Source: Streptomyces longhuiensis (GTDB lineage: Bacteria; Actinomycetota; Actinomycetes; Streptomycetales; Streptomycetaceae). Taken from it: 64,000 bases of DNA. The position numbers and the translations under genes were made by a program. Position 1 is the stretch's first letter. Every line of letters begins with the position of its first letter. The stretch lies in assembly GCF_020616555.1 (NCBI RefSeq), contig NZ_CP085173.1, positions 8,820,001 through 8,884,000 of the forward strand. Direction: 5' to 3'. The notes beneath the pieces were generated by a model, which saw nothing but the letters and a program-made list of their open reading frames with translations, ran no database searches and was not told where the DNA came from. This document shows positions 27,252 through 36,468 of the stretch, piece by piece.

Positions 27252-29348
27252 GTGCGTACCGACCTGCACCGTCATGACACCGACCCTCTGACCGCCGTCC
27301 GCAATGTGGGCATCCTCGCCCACGTCGACGCCGGCAAGACCACCGTCACCGAACGAATCCTCTACATCACCGGCGCCACCCACAAACGCGGCGAGGTCCA
27401 CGACGGCACCACCGTCACCGACTTCGACGTCCAGGAACGCGAACGGGGCATCACCATCTCCGCCGCGGCCGTCAGCTGCGCCTGGGACGGGCACCGGATC
27501 AACCTGATCGACACCCCGGGCCATGTCGACTTCGCCGACGAGGTCGAGCGCTCCCTGCGCGTGCTGGACGGCGCCGTCGCGGTGTTCGACGCCGTCGCGG
27601 GCGTCGAGCCGCAGAGCGAGTCGGTCTGGCGGCAGGCCGACCGCCACGGCGTGCCGCGCATCGCCTTCGTGAACAAGCTCGACCGCGCCGGTGCCGACCT
27701 CGACACGGCGGTCGAGTCGATGCGCCGTCGCCTCGACACGGTCCCGATGGTGGTCCAGCTGCCGGTCGGCCGCGAGGACGCGTTCACCGGCGTCGTCGAC
27801 CTGATCCGCATGCGTCTCCTCACCTGGCGCGAGGGCGGCGACACGTACGAGGAGGGGCCCGTTCCGGAAGAGCTGCGCGAGGAGACGCGGCGGCGCAGGC
27901 GGCTCCTCGAGGAGACGGTGGCGCAACTGCATCCCGGCGCGCTGGAGGAGTTCTGCGACGGATCGGCTCTGTCCGCCGGGACGCTGGCAGAGGCGCTGCG
28001 GGATCTGACGCGCAGCGGTGAGGGCGTCGTCGTGCTGTGCGGATCGGCGTACCGCAACCGCGGTGTCGAGCCGCTCCTGGACGCGGTCGTCGCGTACCTG
28101 CCTTCACCGCTCGACGTGCCCGCGGTGCGCGGCGCCGTCGGTGACGACGAGCAGGTGCGGGCCTGCGATCCGGCGGCACCGCTGGCCGCGCTGGTGTTCA
28201 AGGTGCAGGCGACTCCTCGTGGGCGTCTGACCTATCTGCGGGTGTACTCGGGAACGGTTCACAGGGGAGAGGCGGTGTGGGATGCGGGCGCACGGCGTAC
28301 GGAGCGGATCGGCCGGATCCTGCGCGTCCAGGCCGACCGGCACACCGAGGTGGACCGCGCGGTGGCCGGCGACATCGTCGCGGTGGCCGGAGTGAAGGCC
28401 GCCCGCAGCGGCGCGACCCTGTGCGCACCCGACGCGCCTGTCGTCCTCGAACCGCCCACGGTGGCCGAACCGGTCGTCTCCGTAGCGGTCGAGGCACACA
28501 GGAACGCCGACAGCGCCCGGCTGGTGTCCGCGCTGGCACGGCTCGTCGAGGAGGACCCCTCGCTCGTCGTCAGGTCCGACCGCGAGAGCGGCCAGACGGT
28601 CCTTTCGGGCATGGGCGAACTGCATCTGGAGGTGGCGGTGGAGAAGATCCGCCGGACCCACGGACTGCAGGTCGGCGTCGGCAGGCCGCAGGTGGCCTAC
28701 CGGGAGACGGTCGCGCGCGGGGTGTCCGGTCTGGTGTACCGGCATGTCAAACAGGAGGGAGGAGCAGGCCAGTTCGCGCACGTCGTCATCGACGTACGGC
28801 CGCTGCCGGTGGCGCAGGACGGTACGGGCCGGGCGGCGGACTTCGTGTTCCGGTCGGTCGTCATCGGCGGACGGCTGCCGCGGGACTACGTCCAGGCCGT
28901 GGAGGCCGGGTGCAGGGACGCCCTGAGCGAGGGCCCCCTCGGAGGCCATCGGGTCACAGGGGTGCAGGTCACGCTCACCGACGGGTCCACGCACCCCAAG
29001 GACTCCTCGCCGATGGCGTTCCGTACGGCGGGCCGTTTCGCGCTCAGGGCGGCCTTCCGGGCGAGTGTCATGGCGCTCCTCGAACCGGTCGTCGAGGTCA
29101 CGGCCACCGTGCCCGAGGACGCCGTGGGCGGGGTGCTCGGGGACCTCGCGGCGCGACGCGGCCGGATCTCCGCCTCCGCGATGCGCGCGGGCACCGCGGT
29201 CGTCACGGCGACGGTGCCGCTGGCCGAACTCTTCGGCTACGCGTCCCAGTTGCGCGGCCGGACCCAGGGCCGGGGCACGTTCACCAGCCGGGCGACCGGC
29301 TACGCGCCGGTACCGGGTGCGGTGTCCGAGCAGGTGACTTCGCGGTAG
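27252..29348 (+). CDS. Elongation factor G paralogue
   Basis: 698 residues from the GTG at 27252, close to normal EF-G length (~700). The G domain has HVDAGKTT (P-loop), the switch region [17 protein letters not shown] with the catalytic His, and NKLDRAG. Domains III-V are complete: [14 protein letters not shown], domain IV with [19 protein letters not shown], and the C-terminal RRGRI and [20 protein letters not shown]. TetM/OtrA-type ribosomal protection proteins are shorter (~640 aa), so this is nearer EF-G. It is isolated from rpsL/rpsG/tuf, which marks it as a second copy, as in other Streptomyces. Possible roles are resistance or stress translation. The 351 bp before it hold a leader ORF and stem-loop. 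Confidence 0.88.
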   Translation: MRTDLHRHDTDPLTAVRNVGILAHVDAGKTTVTERILYITGATHKRGEVHDGTTVTDFDVQERERGITISAAAVSCAWDGHRINLIDTPGHVDFADEVERSLRVLDGAVAVFDAVAGVEPQSESVWRQADRHGVPRIAFVNKLDRAGADLDTAVESMRRRLDTVPMVVQLPVGREDAFTGVVDLIRMRLLTWREGGDTYEEGPVPEELREETRRRRRLLEETVAQLHPGALEEFCDGSALSAGTLAEALRDLTRSGEGVVVLCGSAYRNRGVEPLLDAVVAYLPSPLDVPAVRGAVGDDEQVRACDPAAPLAALVFKVQATPRGRLTYLRVYSGTVHRGEAVWDAGARRTERIGRILRVQADRHTEVDRAVAGDIVAVAGVKAARSGATLCAPDAPVVLEPPTVAEPVVSVAVEAHRNADSARLVSALARLVEEDPSLVVRSDRESGQTVLSGMGELHLEVAVEKIRRTHGLQVGVGRPQVAYRETVARGVSGLVYRHVKQEGGAGQFAHVVIDVRPLPVAQDGTGRAADFVFRSVVIGGRLPRDYVQAVEAGCRDALSEGPLGGHRVTGVQVTLTDGSTHPKDSSPMAFRTAGRFALRAAFRASVMALLEPVVEVTATVPEDAVGGVLGDLAARRGRISASAMRAGTAVVTATVPLAELFGYASQLRGRTQGRGTFTSRATGYAPVPGAVSEQVTSR

Positions 29349-29361
29349 CCACGAGCGTGAT

Positions 29362-29391
29362 GGCCCCGTCCGTCGGAGGGCGGGCGGGGCC
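29362..29391. terminator. Bidirectional terminator between EF-G-like and MDR genes
   Basis: The arms GGCCCCGTCC (29362-29371) and GGGCGGGGCC (29382-29391) pair with one mismatch and lie between two convergent stops. There is no T-run, as is common in high-GC actinobacteria. Confidence 0.55.
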
Positions 29392-29416
29392 GTCCGGCCG
29401 TGGTGCGGGCAGGTGT

Positions 29417-30415
29417 TCAATCGGCCACGGACAGCACTGTCTTCGCCGGGGCCGTCCGGTTCTCCAGGGCCTCGTGCACCTTGCCGGCGTTCTCCAGCGG
29501 ATCGACCGTCGGCAGTGGCTCGTCCAGGATGCCGCGGGCCACCAGGGAGATGACGGCGGTGAGCGCCTCGGTGCAGGTCGCCGGGCGCAGATGGGCGACG
29601 CCGCCGATGCTCAGGCCGGACACGGTGCGCGTCGCCAGCCAGGTCTCGTCACCGGAGAAGGGCCGGTCGTCGCGGCTGGCGTTGCCGAGGACGACGTGGC
29701 GTCCGAAAGGGGCGAGACGCTGGAACGCGGTGGCGCGCGCGGGGCCGCCCACCGGGTCGATGACGACGTCCACCGAACCGTCCGGCGTGAGCCGGTCGAG
29801 ACCGTCGGCCAGCGCGTCCGCGACCACCACGTCCGTGCACTCGCCCGGCGCTCGGTCCGGGTCGCGGCCGACGACCCCGATCACCTGCCGGGCCGGGAAG
29901 AGCGCCGCCATCCGCGCCGTGGTGGCGCCCAGGCCACCGGTCACCCCGAGGACGAGGACCCGGTCCCGGGCGTCGAGCCGGGCGACGTCGTGCAGGGCCA
30001 CCCACGCGGTGACGCCGTTGACGATGACGGCGGTGACGCGGCGCAGGTCGACGCCGTCCGGCACCGGAGCGGCCATCGTGTGGTGCGCGACGGCGACCTG
30101 CGCGTAGCCGCCGGCGCGCTGTCCGCGCCCGAAGTCGTTGAGCAGCGCGGCGACGCTCCGGCCGACCGTGAATCCCTGGACATCGCGGCCCACCGCGCGC
30201 ACCCGGCCGGTGACCTCGATCCCGGGGACCATCGGCGTCCACAGCGGGAACGCCCCGGAGCGCAGCAGCGTGTCGACGAACCCGACGCCCGCGTACGCGA
30301 CGTCGATGCTGATCTCCCCGGGACCCGGCTCGGGAACGGGACGGCGTGACACGGTGAGAGCGGAGGCGGGCCCGAACTCGTCGACCCCGGCGGCGAGCAT
30401 GGTCGCGTCGTTCAT
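29417..30415 (-). CDS. Zinc-less MDR family oxidoreductase (quinone reductase-like)
   Basis: 332 residues from the ATG at 30415. The N-terminal GroES-like domain (VSRRPVPEPGPGEISIDVAYAGVGFVDTLLRSG, VPGIEVTGRVRAVG) lacks the zinc-ligand Cys cluster. The nucleotide-binding motif VLVLGVTGGLGATTARMA (~158) fits NADPH quinone oxidoreductases and related crotonase-type reductases. It converges on the EF-G-like gene. The substrate is not predictable. Confidence 0.88.
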   Translation of the reverse strand: MNDATMLAAGVDEFGPASALTVSRRPVPEPGPGEISIDVAYAGVGFVDTLLRSGAFPLWTPMVPGIEVTGRVRAVGRDVQGFTVGRSVAALLNDFGRGQRAGGYAQVAVAHHTMAAPVPDGVDLRRVTAVIVNGVTAWVALHDVARLDARDRVLVLGVTGGLGATTARMAALFPARQVIGVVGRDPDRAPGECTDVVVADALADGLDRLTPDGSVDVVIDPVGGPARATAFQRLAPFGRHVVLGNASRDDRPFSGDETWLATRTVSGLSIGGVAHLRPATCTEALTAVISLVARGILDEPLPTVDPLENAGKVHEALENRTAPAKTVLSVAD

Positions 30416-30649
30416 CAGCGGATCTCCTTTCCAGACAGCCCGGTGGCGCACGTTGTCGGGATCGGGCCGCATGCCCGGGGACGCCGCCCCGGACCACGAC
30501 CGCATCCCCACGGACCGACCTTGCCACCGCGGCGGCCGAACGGCGGGACCACACGCGCGAACACCGCACCGGGCCGCCGGCAGCGCCTCCCGGATCCCGC
30601 CTCCCGGGGCGCGGCGCCGACGGCCTCCCCAGCCGCGTACCTTCTCCCT

Positions 30650-31621
30650 GTGCAGCTCATCGAGATATCCGATCTGGTCGTGGACCACGACCCCGGCACG
30701 CGCGAACGCCTGCCGGTGCGGGGCGCCGACGTCGTCGCGCGGCTCGTCGCCGCGGGTGACCGCGGTGGCGCCCGTATCGCCGCCGGGCTGGCGTGCGACG
30801 ACGACGGGAACCTCGATCCGCTCGCCGTGGACCGCCGGCTCGTCGCCGTCCACACCGAGCTCCAGCGGCTCAGCGAGGAACTGCGCCTCGGCGACCGCAT
30901 CGCCGAACTCCTGCGTCCGCTGCTCGCCGTGATCCGTGCCGCCGGGCACACCGACGGCCCGCTGCGGGTGGTCGACGTCGGCTGCGGCCTCGGCTACCTC
31001 GTGCGGTGGCTGGCCGCGTCCGGCGCCCTCGGCCCGGATGTCGACCTGGTGGGCGTGGACTTCAACGCGGCCCTGGTCACCGAGGCGGGGCGGCTCGCCC
31101 GCGCGGAGGGACTGCCCTGCCGTTTCGTCCGGGGCGACGCGTTCGCCCTCGACGAGCCCGCCACCGTGTACGTGTCGACGGGCGTCCTGCACCACTTCCG
31201 GGGCGATGACCTCGACGCCTTCTTCGCCGCCCAGGCCACGCCGGGCACCGCCGCGTTCTGCCACTTCGACATCGCCGCCACCGGTCTCGCCCCGATCGGC
31301 GCGTGGGTCTTCCACCGGGCGCGGATGCGCGATCCGCTGGGCCGCCACGACGGCGTGATGTCGGCCCGCCGCGCCCACGACGACGAGACACTGCTGGCGG
31401 CCGCCGCCCACGCCGACGGCCTGACCCCGCTCGTGTACGAACCACGGGGCCGCAGCAACCCGTTCTGCACCACGCTGCGCCCCGTCATCGGCGTACGCCC
31501 GGACCTGTTGCCGCCGCTGCGGGCCGAGCTGGGACCCGGACCGTCGGGCCGCCTGGTCGGGCGTGCGGACACCGTGGGCGGGACGCGCCAGGGGGCTTCG
31601 GCGGGGGAGGGCGCCGCGTGA
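30650..31621 (+). CDS. Class I SAM-dependent methyltransferase
   Basis: 323 residues from the GTG at 30650. Motif I is LRVVDVGCGLGYLVRWLA (~105); motif II/acidic residue DLVGVDFN follows, and post-motif VYVSTGVLHHFRGDDLDAF gives the active-site region. The N-terminal ~95 residues are helical and probably substrate-specific. Its stop overlaps the start of the next gene (GTGA at 31618-31621), so a small membrane protein is co-translated. The methyl acceptor is unknown. Confidence 0.85.
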   Translation: MQLIEISDLVVDHDPGTRERLPVRGADVVARLVAAGDRGGARIAAGLACDDDGNLDPLAVDRRLVAVHTELQRLSEELRLGDRIAELLRPLLAVIRAAGHTDGPLRVVDVGCGLGYLVRWLAASGALGPDVDLVGVDFNAALVTEAGRLARAEGLPCRFVRGDAFALDEPATVYVSTGVLHHFRGDDLDAFFAAQATPGTAAFCHFDIAATGLAPIGAWVFHRARMRDPLGRHDGVMSARRAHDDETLLAAAAHADGLTPLVYEPRGRSNPFCTTLRPVIGVRPDLLPPLRAELGPGPSGRLVGRADTVGGTRQGASAGEGAA

Positions 31622-32121
31622 ACGCCCTCCTGCTCGCCGCTCTGGCGCTCGTCGACGCGGCGTTCGCCGGGTTCCGTGCCTACACCGGGCGGGACGGACG
31701 CATTCGTAAGTCGAAGCGGGCGCTGCTCGCGGCCCGCCGCGGTCTTGCGGTCGGCGCCCCTGCGCTGCTGCTGAGCGCGGCCCTCGCCGTGACGCTGCTC
31801 GTCGCCGCGGCGGACCGGGGCGCGCGCTACGCCGAACTCGACGCCGCCGCCCACCGGATGCTCCTGTGCTACGCGCCGTACGCGGTGATCGTCGCACTGA
31901 GCCTGGTCTGCTACCTGTGGGGCCCGTTCCGGGCCGGCACCCTCGCCGTGGTCGTCGGCCTCGGGCCGCTGACCCTGGTGCGCCCGCTGGTGGTGCTCGC
32001 CGGGGCGGTCGCGGCCGCGTGGGGTTCGCTTCCGGCGGCCTCGGTGGCGGCGGTCGCGGCGGTGGGGGTGCTCGTGGTGGAGCCGTTCGTCCACCGCCGC
32101 TGGTACGCGGAGCCGGTGTGA
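31618..32121 (+). CDS. Small integral membrane protein coupled to methyltransferase
   Basis: 167 residues. About four to five hydrophobic segments are visible (NALLLAALALVDAAFAGF; VGAPALLLSAALAVTLLVAA; LLCYAPYAVIVALSLVCYLW; LAVVVGLGPLTLVRPLVVLA; ASVAAVAAVGVLVVEPF), with a basic cytosolic loop (GRIRKSKRALLAARRG). The family is not recognised. Overlap with the methyltransferase stop suggests the two act together, perhaps on a lipid or membrane substrate. Confidence 0.8.
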   Translation: MNALLLAALALVDAAFAGFRAYTGRDGRIRKSKRALLAARRGLAVGAPALLLSAALAVTLLVAAADRGARYAELDAAAHRMLLCYAPYAVIVALSLVCYLWGPFRAGTLAVVVGLGPLTLVRPLVVLAGAVAAAWGSLPAASVAAVAAVGVLVVEPFVHRRWYAEPV

Positions 32122-32145
32122 GCGGCTCCGCGTACCAGCGGACGA

Positions 32146-33771
32146 CTACAGGCTCACGTCGCGGTGCGTGGGGCGGCCGTCCAGGACGGTGAGCAGCACC
32201 GGCAGGTCCGGCAGCGCGGTGGCGGCCGTGGTGAGCGGGTTGTCGGCGAGAACGGTGAGGTCGGCGCGACAACCCGCGGCGATCCGCCCGGCCTCGTGCT
32301 CCTCGCCCGCCGCGTAGGCCGCGTTGACGGTCAGACCCTGGAGCGCCTCCAGCGGCGTGAGCGCCTGCTCGGGTCCGTGCGGGTCCTGGGTGAGGTCGCG
32401 GCTCGGGCGGCGGTGGCGCGCGCCGGCCATGACGCCCAGCGGCGGGTACGGGGCGATCGGCCAGTCGGAGCCGAGGACCACGGTGGCGCCCGAGTCCTGC
32501 AGATCGCGGCAGCGCCAGGCGCGCGCCGCGCGCTCCTCACCGAGGCGGCGCGACCAGTTGTCGGTGTGGTCGGCCCGGGTGAAGTCGCAGCAGTGGGTGG
32601 GCTGCATGGACGCGATGACGCCGAGCTCGGCGAACCGGCCCAGGGTGTCGTCGGGCACGGTCTCGATGTGCTCGACCCGGTGGCGCGCGCCGCGCCCGCC
32701 GGTGGCCTGCGCCTTCTCGACGGCGTCGAGGACATGGCGTACGGCGGCGTCGCCGATCGCATGGGTGGCGGTGGGCACTCCGGCGCGATGCAGCTCGCCG
32801 ATGATCCGCGTGTAGACCTCGGGGTCCGGCCAGAAGGCGTGGGTGGACTCGCCGTGGCAGTCCGGGCGCTCCAGCCAGGCCGTGCCGTTGTCGATGGTGC
32901 CGTCCATGAAGATCTTGACGCCGTCCGTGCGCCACAGCGCGCCGCCGGCGCCCTGCTGCTCGATGAGCGCGCGTACGCCTTCGGCGTCGGTGCCGGGCTG
33001 GCACCACGGCGCGACCCGCAGGCGGAGCGCGAGCTCACCCGCAGTGTCGAGCTCGGAGAACAGGGCGAGGCTGTCGCCGTTCGCGTCCATGACGTGACCG
33101 CCGGTGAGCCCCGAGGCGGCCATGGCGCGCAGCGTGGCGGCGAGCCGGTCGCGGCGCTCCTCCCGCGTCGGCTGCGGGGCGACCCGTTCCACGAGCTCGC
33201 AGGCGGCGTCCTCCTGGAGCAGGCCGGTGGGACGGCCCTGCGCGTCGCAGACCACTTCGGCGGAGGCCTGGTCGAAGGTCCGCGGGCCGTCCACGCCGGC
33301 CAGTTCCAGCGCGCGCCTGCTGGCCAGCATGGAGTGGGCGTCGAACAGCAGCAGAAGGGCCGGTACGCCGTCGAGGACGGAGTCGAAGGGGGCGATCCCG
33401 ACGGGCCGGTCGCCGAAGACGTTCGGGTCGAGCCCCCAGCCGTGCAGCCACGCCCCCGGCGCCAGATTCCGCACCTCGGCTGCGAGCGCCGCGCGCACGT
33501 CCTCCACGTCGGCGCAGCCCGACAGGTCGAGGCCGCCCGTCAACTCGGCGCCCGAGACGGGGTGGAGATGCCCGTCGACCAGGCCCGGGGTCACCACGGC
33601 GCCCTTGAGGTCGATCACCGTGGTCGAAGCGTCCACGCGCTCACGTATGCCGTGGTCGTCGCCCAGGGCGGAGATCCGGCCGCCGGACACGGCGAGGGCC
33701 GTCTGCGGCAGGAACGCGCCGGTGACCGGGTCGAGCAGGCGGGCGGAGAGCAGGACGAGAGGGGTGGGCAC
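32146..33771 (-). CDS. Amidohydrolase family protein (YtcJ-like)
   Basis: 541 residues from the GTG at 33771, which has AAGGAG about 7 bp upstream. Metal-site motifs of the amidohydrolase superfamily are clear: TPGLVDGHLHPV (HxH), DGVKIFMDGTIDNGTAW (metal-bridging Lys), ATHAIGDAA, RVEHIETV and GSDWPIAPYPP (the final Asp). YtcJ-like enzymes hydrolyse N-substituted amides. It lies 77 bp downstream of the TetR gene on the same strand, likely one autoregulated operon. Confidence 0.9.
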   Translation of the reverse strand: MPTPLVLLSARLLDPVTGAFLPQTALAVSGGRISALGDDHGIRERVDASTTVIDLKGAVVTPGLVDGHLHPVSGAELTGGLDLSGCADVEDVRAALAAEVRNLAPGAWLHGWGLDPNVFGDRPVGIAPFDSVLDGVPALLLLFDAHSMLASRRALELAGVDGPRTFDQASAEVVCDAQGRPTGLLQEDAACELVERVAPQPTREERRDRLAATLRAMAASGLTGGHVMDANGDSLALFSELDTAGELALRLRVAPWCQPGTDAEGVRALIEQQGAGGALWRTDGVKIFMDGTIDNGTAWLERPDCHGESTHAFWPDPEVYTRIIGELHRAGVPTATHAIGDAAVRHVLDAVEKAQATGGRGARHRVEHIETVPDDTLGRFAELGVIASMQPTHCCDFTRADHTDNWSRRLGEERAARAWRCRDLQDSGATVVLGSDWPIAPYPPLGVMAGARHRRPSRDLTQDPHGPEQALTPLEALQGLTVNAAYAAGEEHEAGRIAAGCRADLTVLADNPLTTAATALPDLPVLLTVLDGRPTHRDVSL

Positions 33772-33848
33772 AGCGGCTCCTTGATGGGCGGGTGGGGGTG
33801 GCCGGGCGCGGGGTCCCGGCCGGTGGGTGGTGGCCGGGGAGCGGGACC

Positions 33849-34508
33849 CTAGCCGGTGGGTGACGACGTGAGCGGCGCGTCGGGCCGGGTGAGCGCCCCG
33901 TGCGGAAGGCCGAGTTCGCGTTCCGCCGTCGTGGCGGCCATGCGCGACACTGCGGCGGGGCGGTTGCCGGTGTCGGTGTTGGCGTGCGCGCCGAGGCCGT
34001 CGAGCACGACCAGGATCTGAATGGTCGTCACATGTGGTTCCTCCGTGCGGAATTCGCCTCGGTCGACGCCCTGCCGGATCAGGCCGGTGAGCCGCTCGCG
34101 CCAGGCCGCCTCCTGCTCGGCGACCCGGTCGCACAGGACGGGCCGGTAGCGGCTGAGGTGGCGTGCGTTGATCCACAGGCGGCTGATGTTGTCGTAGGAC
34201 GTGCCCGTCGCGCGGGCGAAGAACCATCCCAGATGCAGCGCGGGCGTCCCCTGGGCGCGCTCGGCGGGCAGGAGGCTGTCGAGCTCGGCGCTGGAGGCGC
34301 TGCCGAAGGCCTCCGCGACGAGGTCGTCCGCCGAGGGGAAGTAGTGGCTGATCAGTCCGGGGCGGACGCCGAGCTCCTCGCCGATCCGCCGCAGCGTGAC
34401 GCACTCGAGGCCTTCGGCGAGGGCGACCGCGGCGGCCGCGTCGACGATCTCCGCGCGTCGGGCGGCCGGCGTCTTCCGAATTCGCTTGTGCTGGACGCTG
34501 GGCGGCAT
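33849..34508 (-). CDS. TetR family transcriptional regulator
   Basis: 219 residues from the ATG at 34508; an upstream in-frame ATG at 34550 would place the operator inside the gene. The helix-turn-helix is VTLRRIGEELGVRPGLISHYFPSADDLV at residues ~38-65, with the typical YFP-S-x-D-L motif. The C-terminal ligand domain begins with an Arg/Ala-rich helix. An inverted repeat lies 11 bp before the chosen start. The amidohydrolase downstream is the probable target. Confidence 0.92.
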   Translation of the reverse strand: MPPSVQHKRIRKTPAARRAEIVDAAAAVALAEGLECVTLRRIGEELGVRPGLISHYFPSADDLVAEAFGSASSAELDSLLPAERAQGTPALHLGWFFARATGTSYDNISRLWINARHLSRYRPVLCDRVAEQEAAWRERLTGLIRQGVDRGEFRTEEPHVTTIQILVVLDGLGAHANTDTGNRPAAVSRMAATTAERELGLPHGALTRPDAPLTSSPTG

Positions 34509-34518
34509 ACCCGGGATG

Positions 34519-34540
34519 TTATTGAGTGCGCGACCAATAA
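34519..34540. promoter_or_regulatory. TetR operator candidate
   Basis: Perfect 6-bp arms TTATTG and CAATAA are separated by 10 bp and lie 11-32 bp upstream of the TetR start. The block is AT-rich in a very GC-rich region. Size and spacing fit a TetR dimer site giving autoregulation. Confidence 0.6.
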
Positions 34541-34657
34541 GCAAGCGCACGGCCGGTCAGGGCGTCACTGGCTCACCGTCGGCGCCGTGGCCGCCGCGCT
34601 CAGCGGCAACGCCGCTCGCCACGTCGGCCTCCGTCGGCGCCGACCGGGCCCGCAGAT

Positions 34658-34987
34658 CTACGGCACGTCGTACCGCTTGAGCGCGCGGGAGACGGGCTCG
34701 CCGGACCGCTCGGCGTACGCAAGGCGCGCGCGCACCTCACGCAGACCGCGGGGCCGGAACCCCGGGCCTCCGCAGCAGCTCTTGTGGAAACCCACGCCCG
34801 CGTGCAGCAGGACCGAGAGCGCCCGCCATGCGGCGGTGTCGCGGCGGCGCGGCGCGGCGAAGGCCGAGCCCGCGTGGATCATCGGCTCGGCACAGCGCGG
34901 ACAGATCCGCTCCCTGTCCCGGTCGTAGGGCTGCTTGTACGAGACCCGGCAGGGCAGGCACACGTATGAGGTCTTCCCGTGGGTCAT
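34658..34987 (-). CDS. Small zinc-ribbon-like protein
   Basis: 109 residues. Two CxxC pairs (VCLPCRVSYKQ and RICPRCAEPM) form a probable zinc ribbon near the N-terminus, and a later KSCCGGPGFRPRG gives extra Cys. Similar small actinobacterial proteins are frequently mislabelled deoxyxylulose-5-phosphate synthase; nothing here resembles that enzyme. It may bind nucleic acid. No operon partner is evident. Confidence 0.75.
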   Translation of the reverse strand: MTHGKTSYVCLPCRVSYKQPYDRDRERICPRCAEPMIHAGSAFAAPRRRDTAAWRALSVLLHAGVGFHKSCCGGPGFRPRGLREVRARLAYAERSGEPVSRALKRYDVP

Positions 34988-35031
34988 GCCGCCACAGTAG
35001 GCAACATCGTCCGTGGCTTCGACGGAATTCT

Positions 35032-35925
35032 TCAGCCCGCGTGTGCGTCCGACAGGGCACCGGCCGCGGCGAGATGGTCCAGGGCGGAGTCCGCCAAGGT
35101 GCGGACGGCCGGGTGCCAGGGGCGGGCCCGGGGGCCGGTGAGCACGAGGCGCCGGGAGGTCTGGGGGCGCAGCGGCAGCAGCGCCAGGTCGGGCGGGATG
35201 AGGGAACGGGACACCTCCGACAGGACGGTCACGCCGATACCGGCCTGCACCATGCTGATCAGGGTCGCCAGATCCCGTACCCGGTGCGTGGGGGTGAACC
35301 GCAGCCCGGCGAGACGGTGGATCGTCCGGATGCGGTCCTCGCAGCCGTTGGGCGAGATCAGGAAGGGATCGTCCTCCAGGTCACGGATGTCGACGACCGG
35401 CTCGCCGGCGAGGGGATGGTCCAGGGGCAGTACGGCGCGGTAGCTGTCCGCGGTGAGCTGGATGCCCGGGCCGGGGGGAGGGTCGATCAGGATGGCGGCA
35501 TCGGCCGTCCCGTTCTCCAGCCAGGCGCCGATCTCGGCACTGTCCCCCTCGAAGACCCTGACCGTGACGCGGGGCTGGTCCTCGCCCCAGTGTCGCAGCA
35601 GGCCGGGTACCAGACCCTGGCAGACCGTGGGTGTGGCGGCGAGGCACACCGTGCCCGACATGGTGGCCGCGTCCGCCGCGAGTTGCTCCACGGACCGGGC
35701 CGCAATTACCGCGGTCCGGGCGTGCGGCACGACCCGCTCGCCGAGCGCCGTGGTCCGCACCGGAGTGGCGCGGACCAGCAGCGGAGCGGTCAACTCGCGT
35801 TCCAGGGACGCGACCGCGTGCGACACCGCCGACTGGCTCAGACCGAGTTCGGCCGCCGCCGCGCTGAATCCGCCCGCCTCGACGACGGCGAGGAACGCCC
35901 TCAGCTGGGAAAGGTTCACGGTCAT
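35032..35925 (-). CDS. LysR family transcriptional regulator
   Basis: 297 residues. The N-terminal winged helix MTVNLSQLRAFLAVVEAGGF with AAAELGLSQSAVSHAVASLE is the classical LysR HTH. The effector domain follows (LAATPTVCQGLVPGLL, DLALLPLRPQ). It diverges from a tautomerase-fold gene; LysR proteins usually control the divergent neighbour. An inverted repeat lies in the 119-bp gap. Confidence 0.93.
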   Translation of the reverse strand: MTVNLSQLRAFLAVVEAGGFSAAAAELGLSQSAVSHAVASLERELTAPLLVRATPVRTTALGERVVPHARTAVIAARSVEQLAADAATMSGTVCLAATPTVCQGLVPGLLRHWGEDQPRVTVRVFEGDSAEIGAWLENGTADAAILIDPPPGPGIQLTADSYRAVLPLDHPLAGEPVVDIRDLEDDPFLISPNGCEDRIRTIHRLAGLRFTPTHRVRDLATLISMVQAGIGVTVLSEVSRSLIPPDLALLPLRPQTSRRLVLTGPRARPWHPAVRTLADSALDHLAAAGALSDAHAG

Positions 35926-35938
35926 GCGTGGGCCTCAT

Positions 35939-35955
35939 ATACCTATGACACGTAT
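35939..35955. promoter_or_regulatory. LysR box candidate
   Basis: ATAC-N9-GTAT, centred about 22 bp upstream of the LysR start in the divergent region and sharply AT-richer than the surroundings. It has the interrupted dyad shape of LysR sites. Confidence 0.45.
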
Positions 35956-36044
35956 GCGTTGGATCAATGGTGCCAGGTCGGTGACGCTGGGTCCGTGCCG
36001 CCACCTCCGGCGGACGCACCCCCGGCACCTGCTCAGGAGAAGCC

Positions 36045-36443
36045 ATGCCTTTCATCCGCGTCACCGTCACCGACACCGCACTTCCCGCCGACGTCCGGCG
36101 CACCCTCGCCGAGGGCCTCACGGGCCTGGCCGTGTCGGCGCTGCGCAAGTCCGGCGCCAGGACCATCGTGCACGTCGACCTGGTGCCGGCCGACCGCTAC
36201 TACGTGGACGGCAGGCCGCTGACCGGTGGCCTCGACGCCCATGTCGAGGCCACCGTCACCGTCGGCACGAACAGCGCCGCGGAGAAGGCCGCGTTCATCG
36301 CGGAGGCGGGCGAACTGCTCGCCAAGACCCTTGGTCCGCTGGCCCGTTGCGGAGTCGCGCTGCACGAACTGCACCCCGAGAGCTACGGATACGACGGCGT
36401 GACGCAGTTCGACTTCTACCGTCGCGAGGCCGCCCGGCGGTAG
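36045..36443 (+). CDS. 4-oxalocrotonate tautomerase-superfamily protein
   Basis: 132 residues starting MPFIRVTVTDTALP, so Pro1 would be exposed as the catalytic base after Met removal. The length is twice that of 4-OT monomers (~62 aa), which suggests a fused two-unit beta-alpha-beta architecture as in cis-CaaD/MSAD-type members. The second half contains VEATVTVGTNSAAEKAAFIAEAGELL, the typical helix. The activity could be tautomerase, dehalogenase or hydratase. It is divergent from the LysR gene. Confidence 0.85.
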   Translation: MPFIRVTVTDTALPADVRRTLAEGLTGLAVSALRKSGARTIVHVDLVPADRYYVDGRPLTGGLDAHVEATVTVGTNSAAEKAAFIAEAGELLAKTLGPLARCGVALHELHPESYGYDGVTQFDFYRREAARR

Positions 36444-36468
36444 CCGTAGCCGCTCCCGGAGCCCGCTC

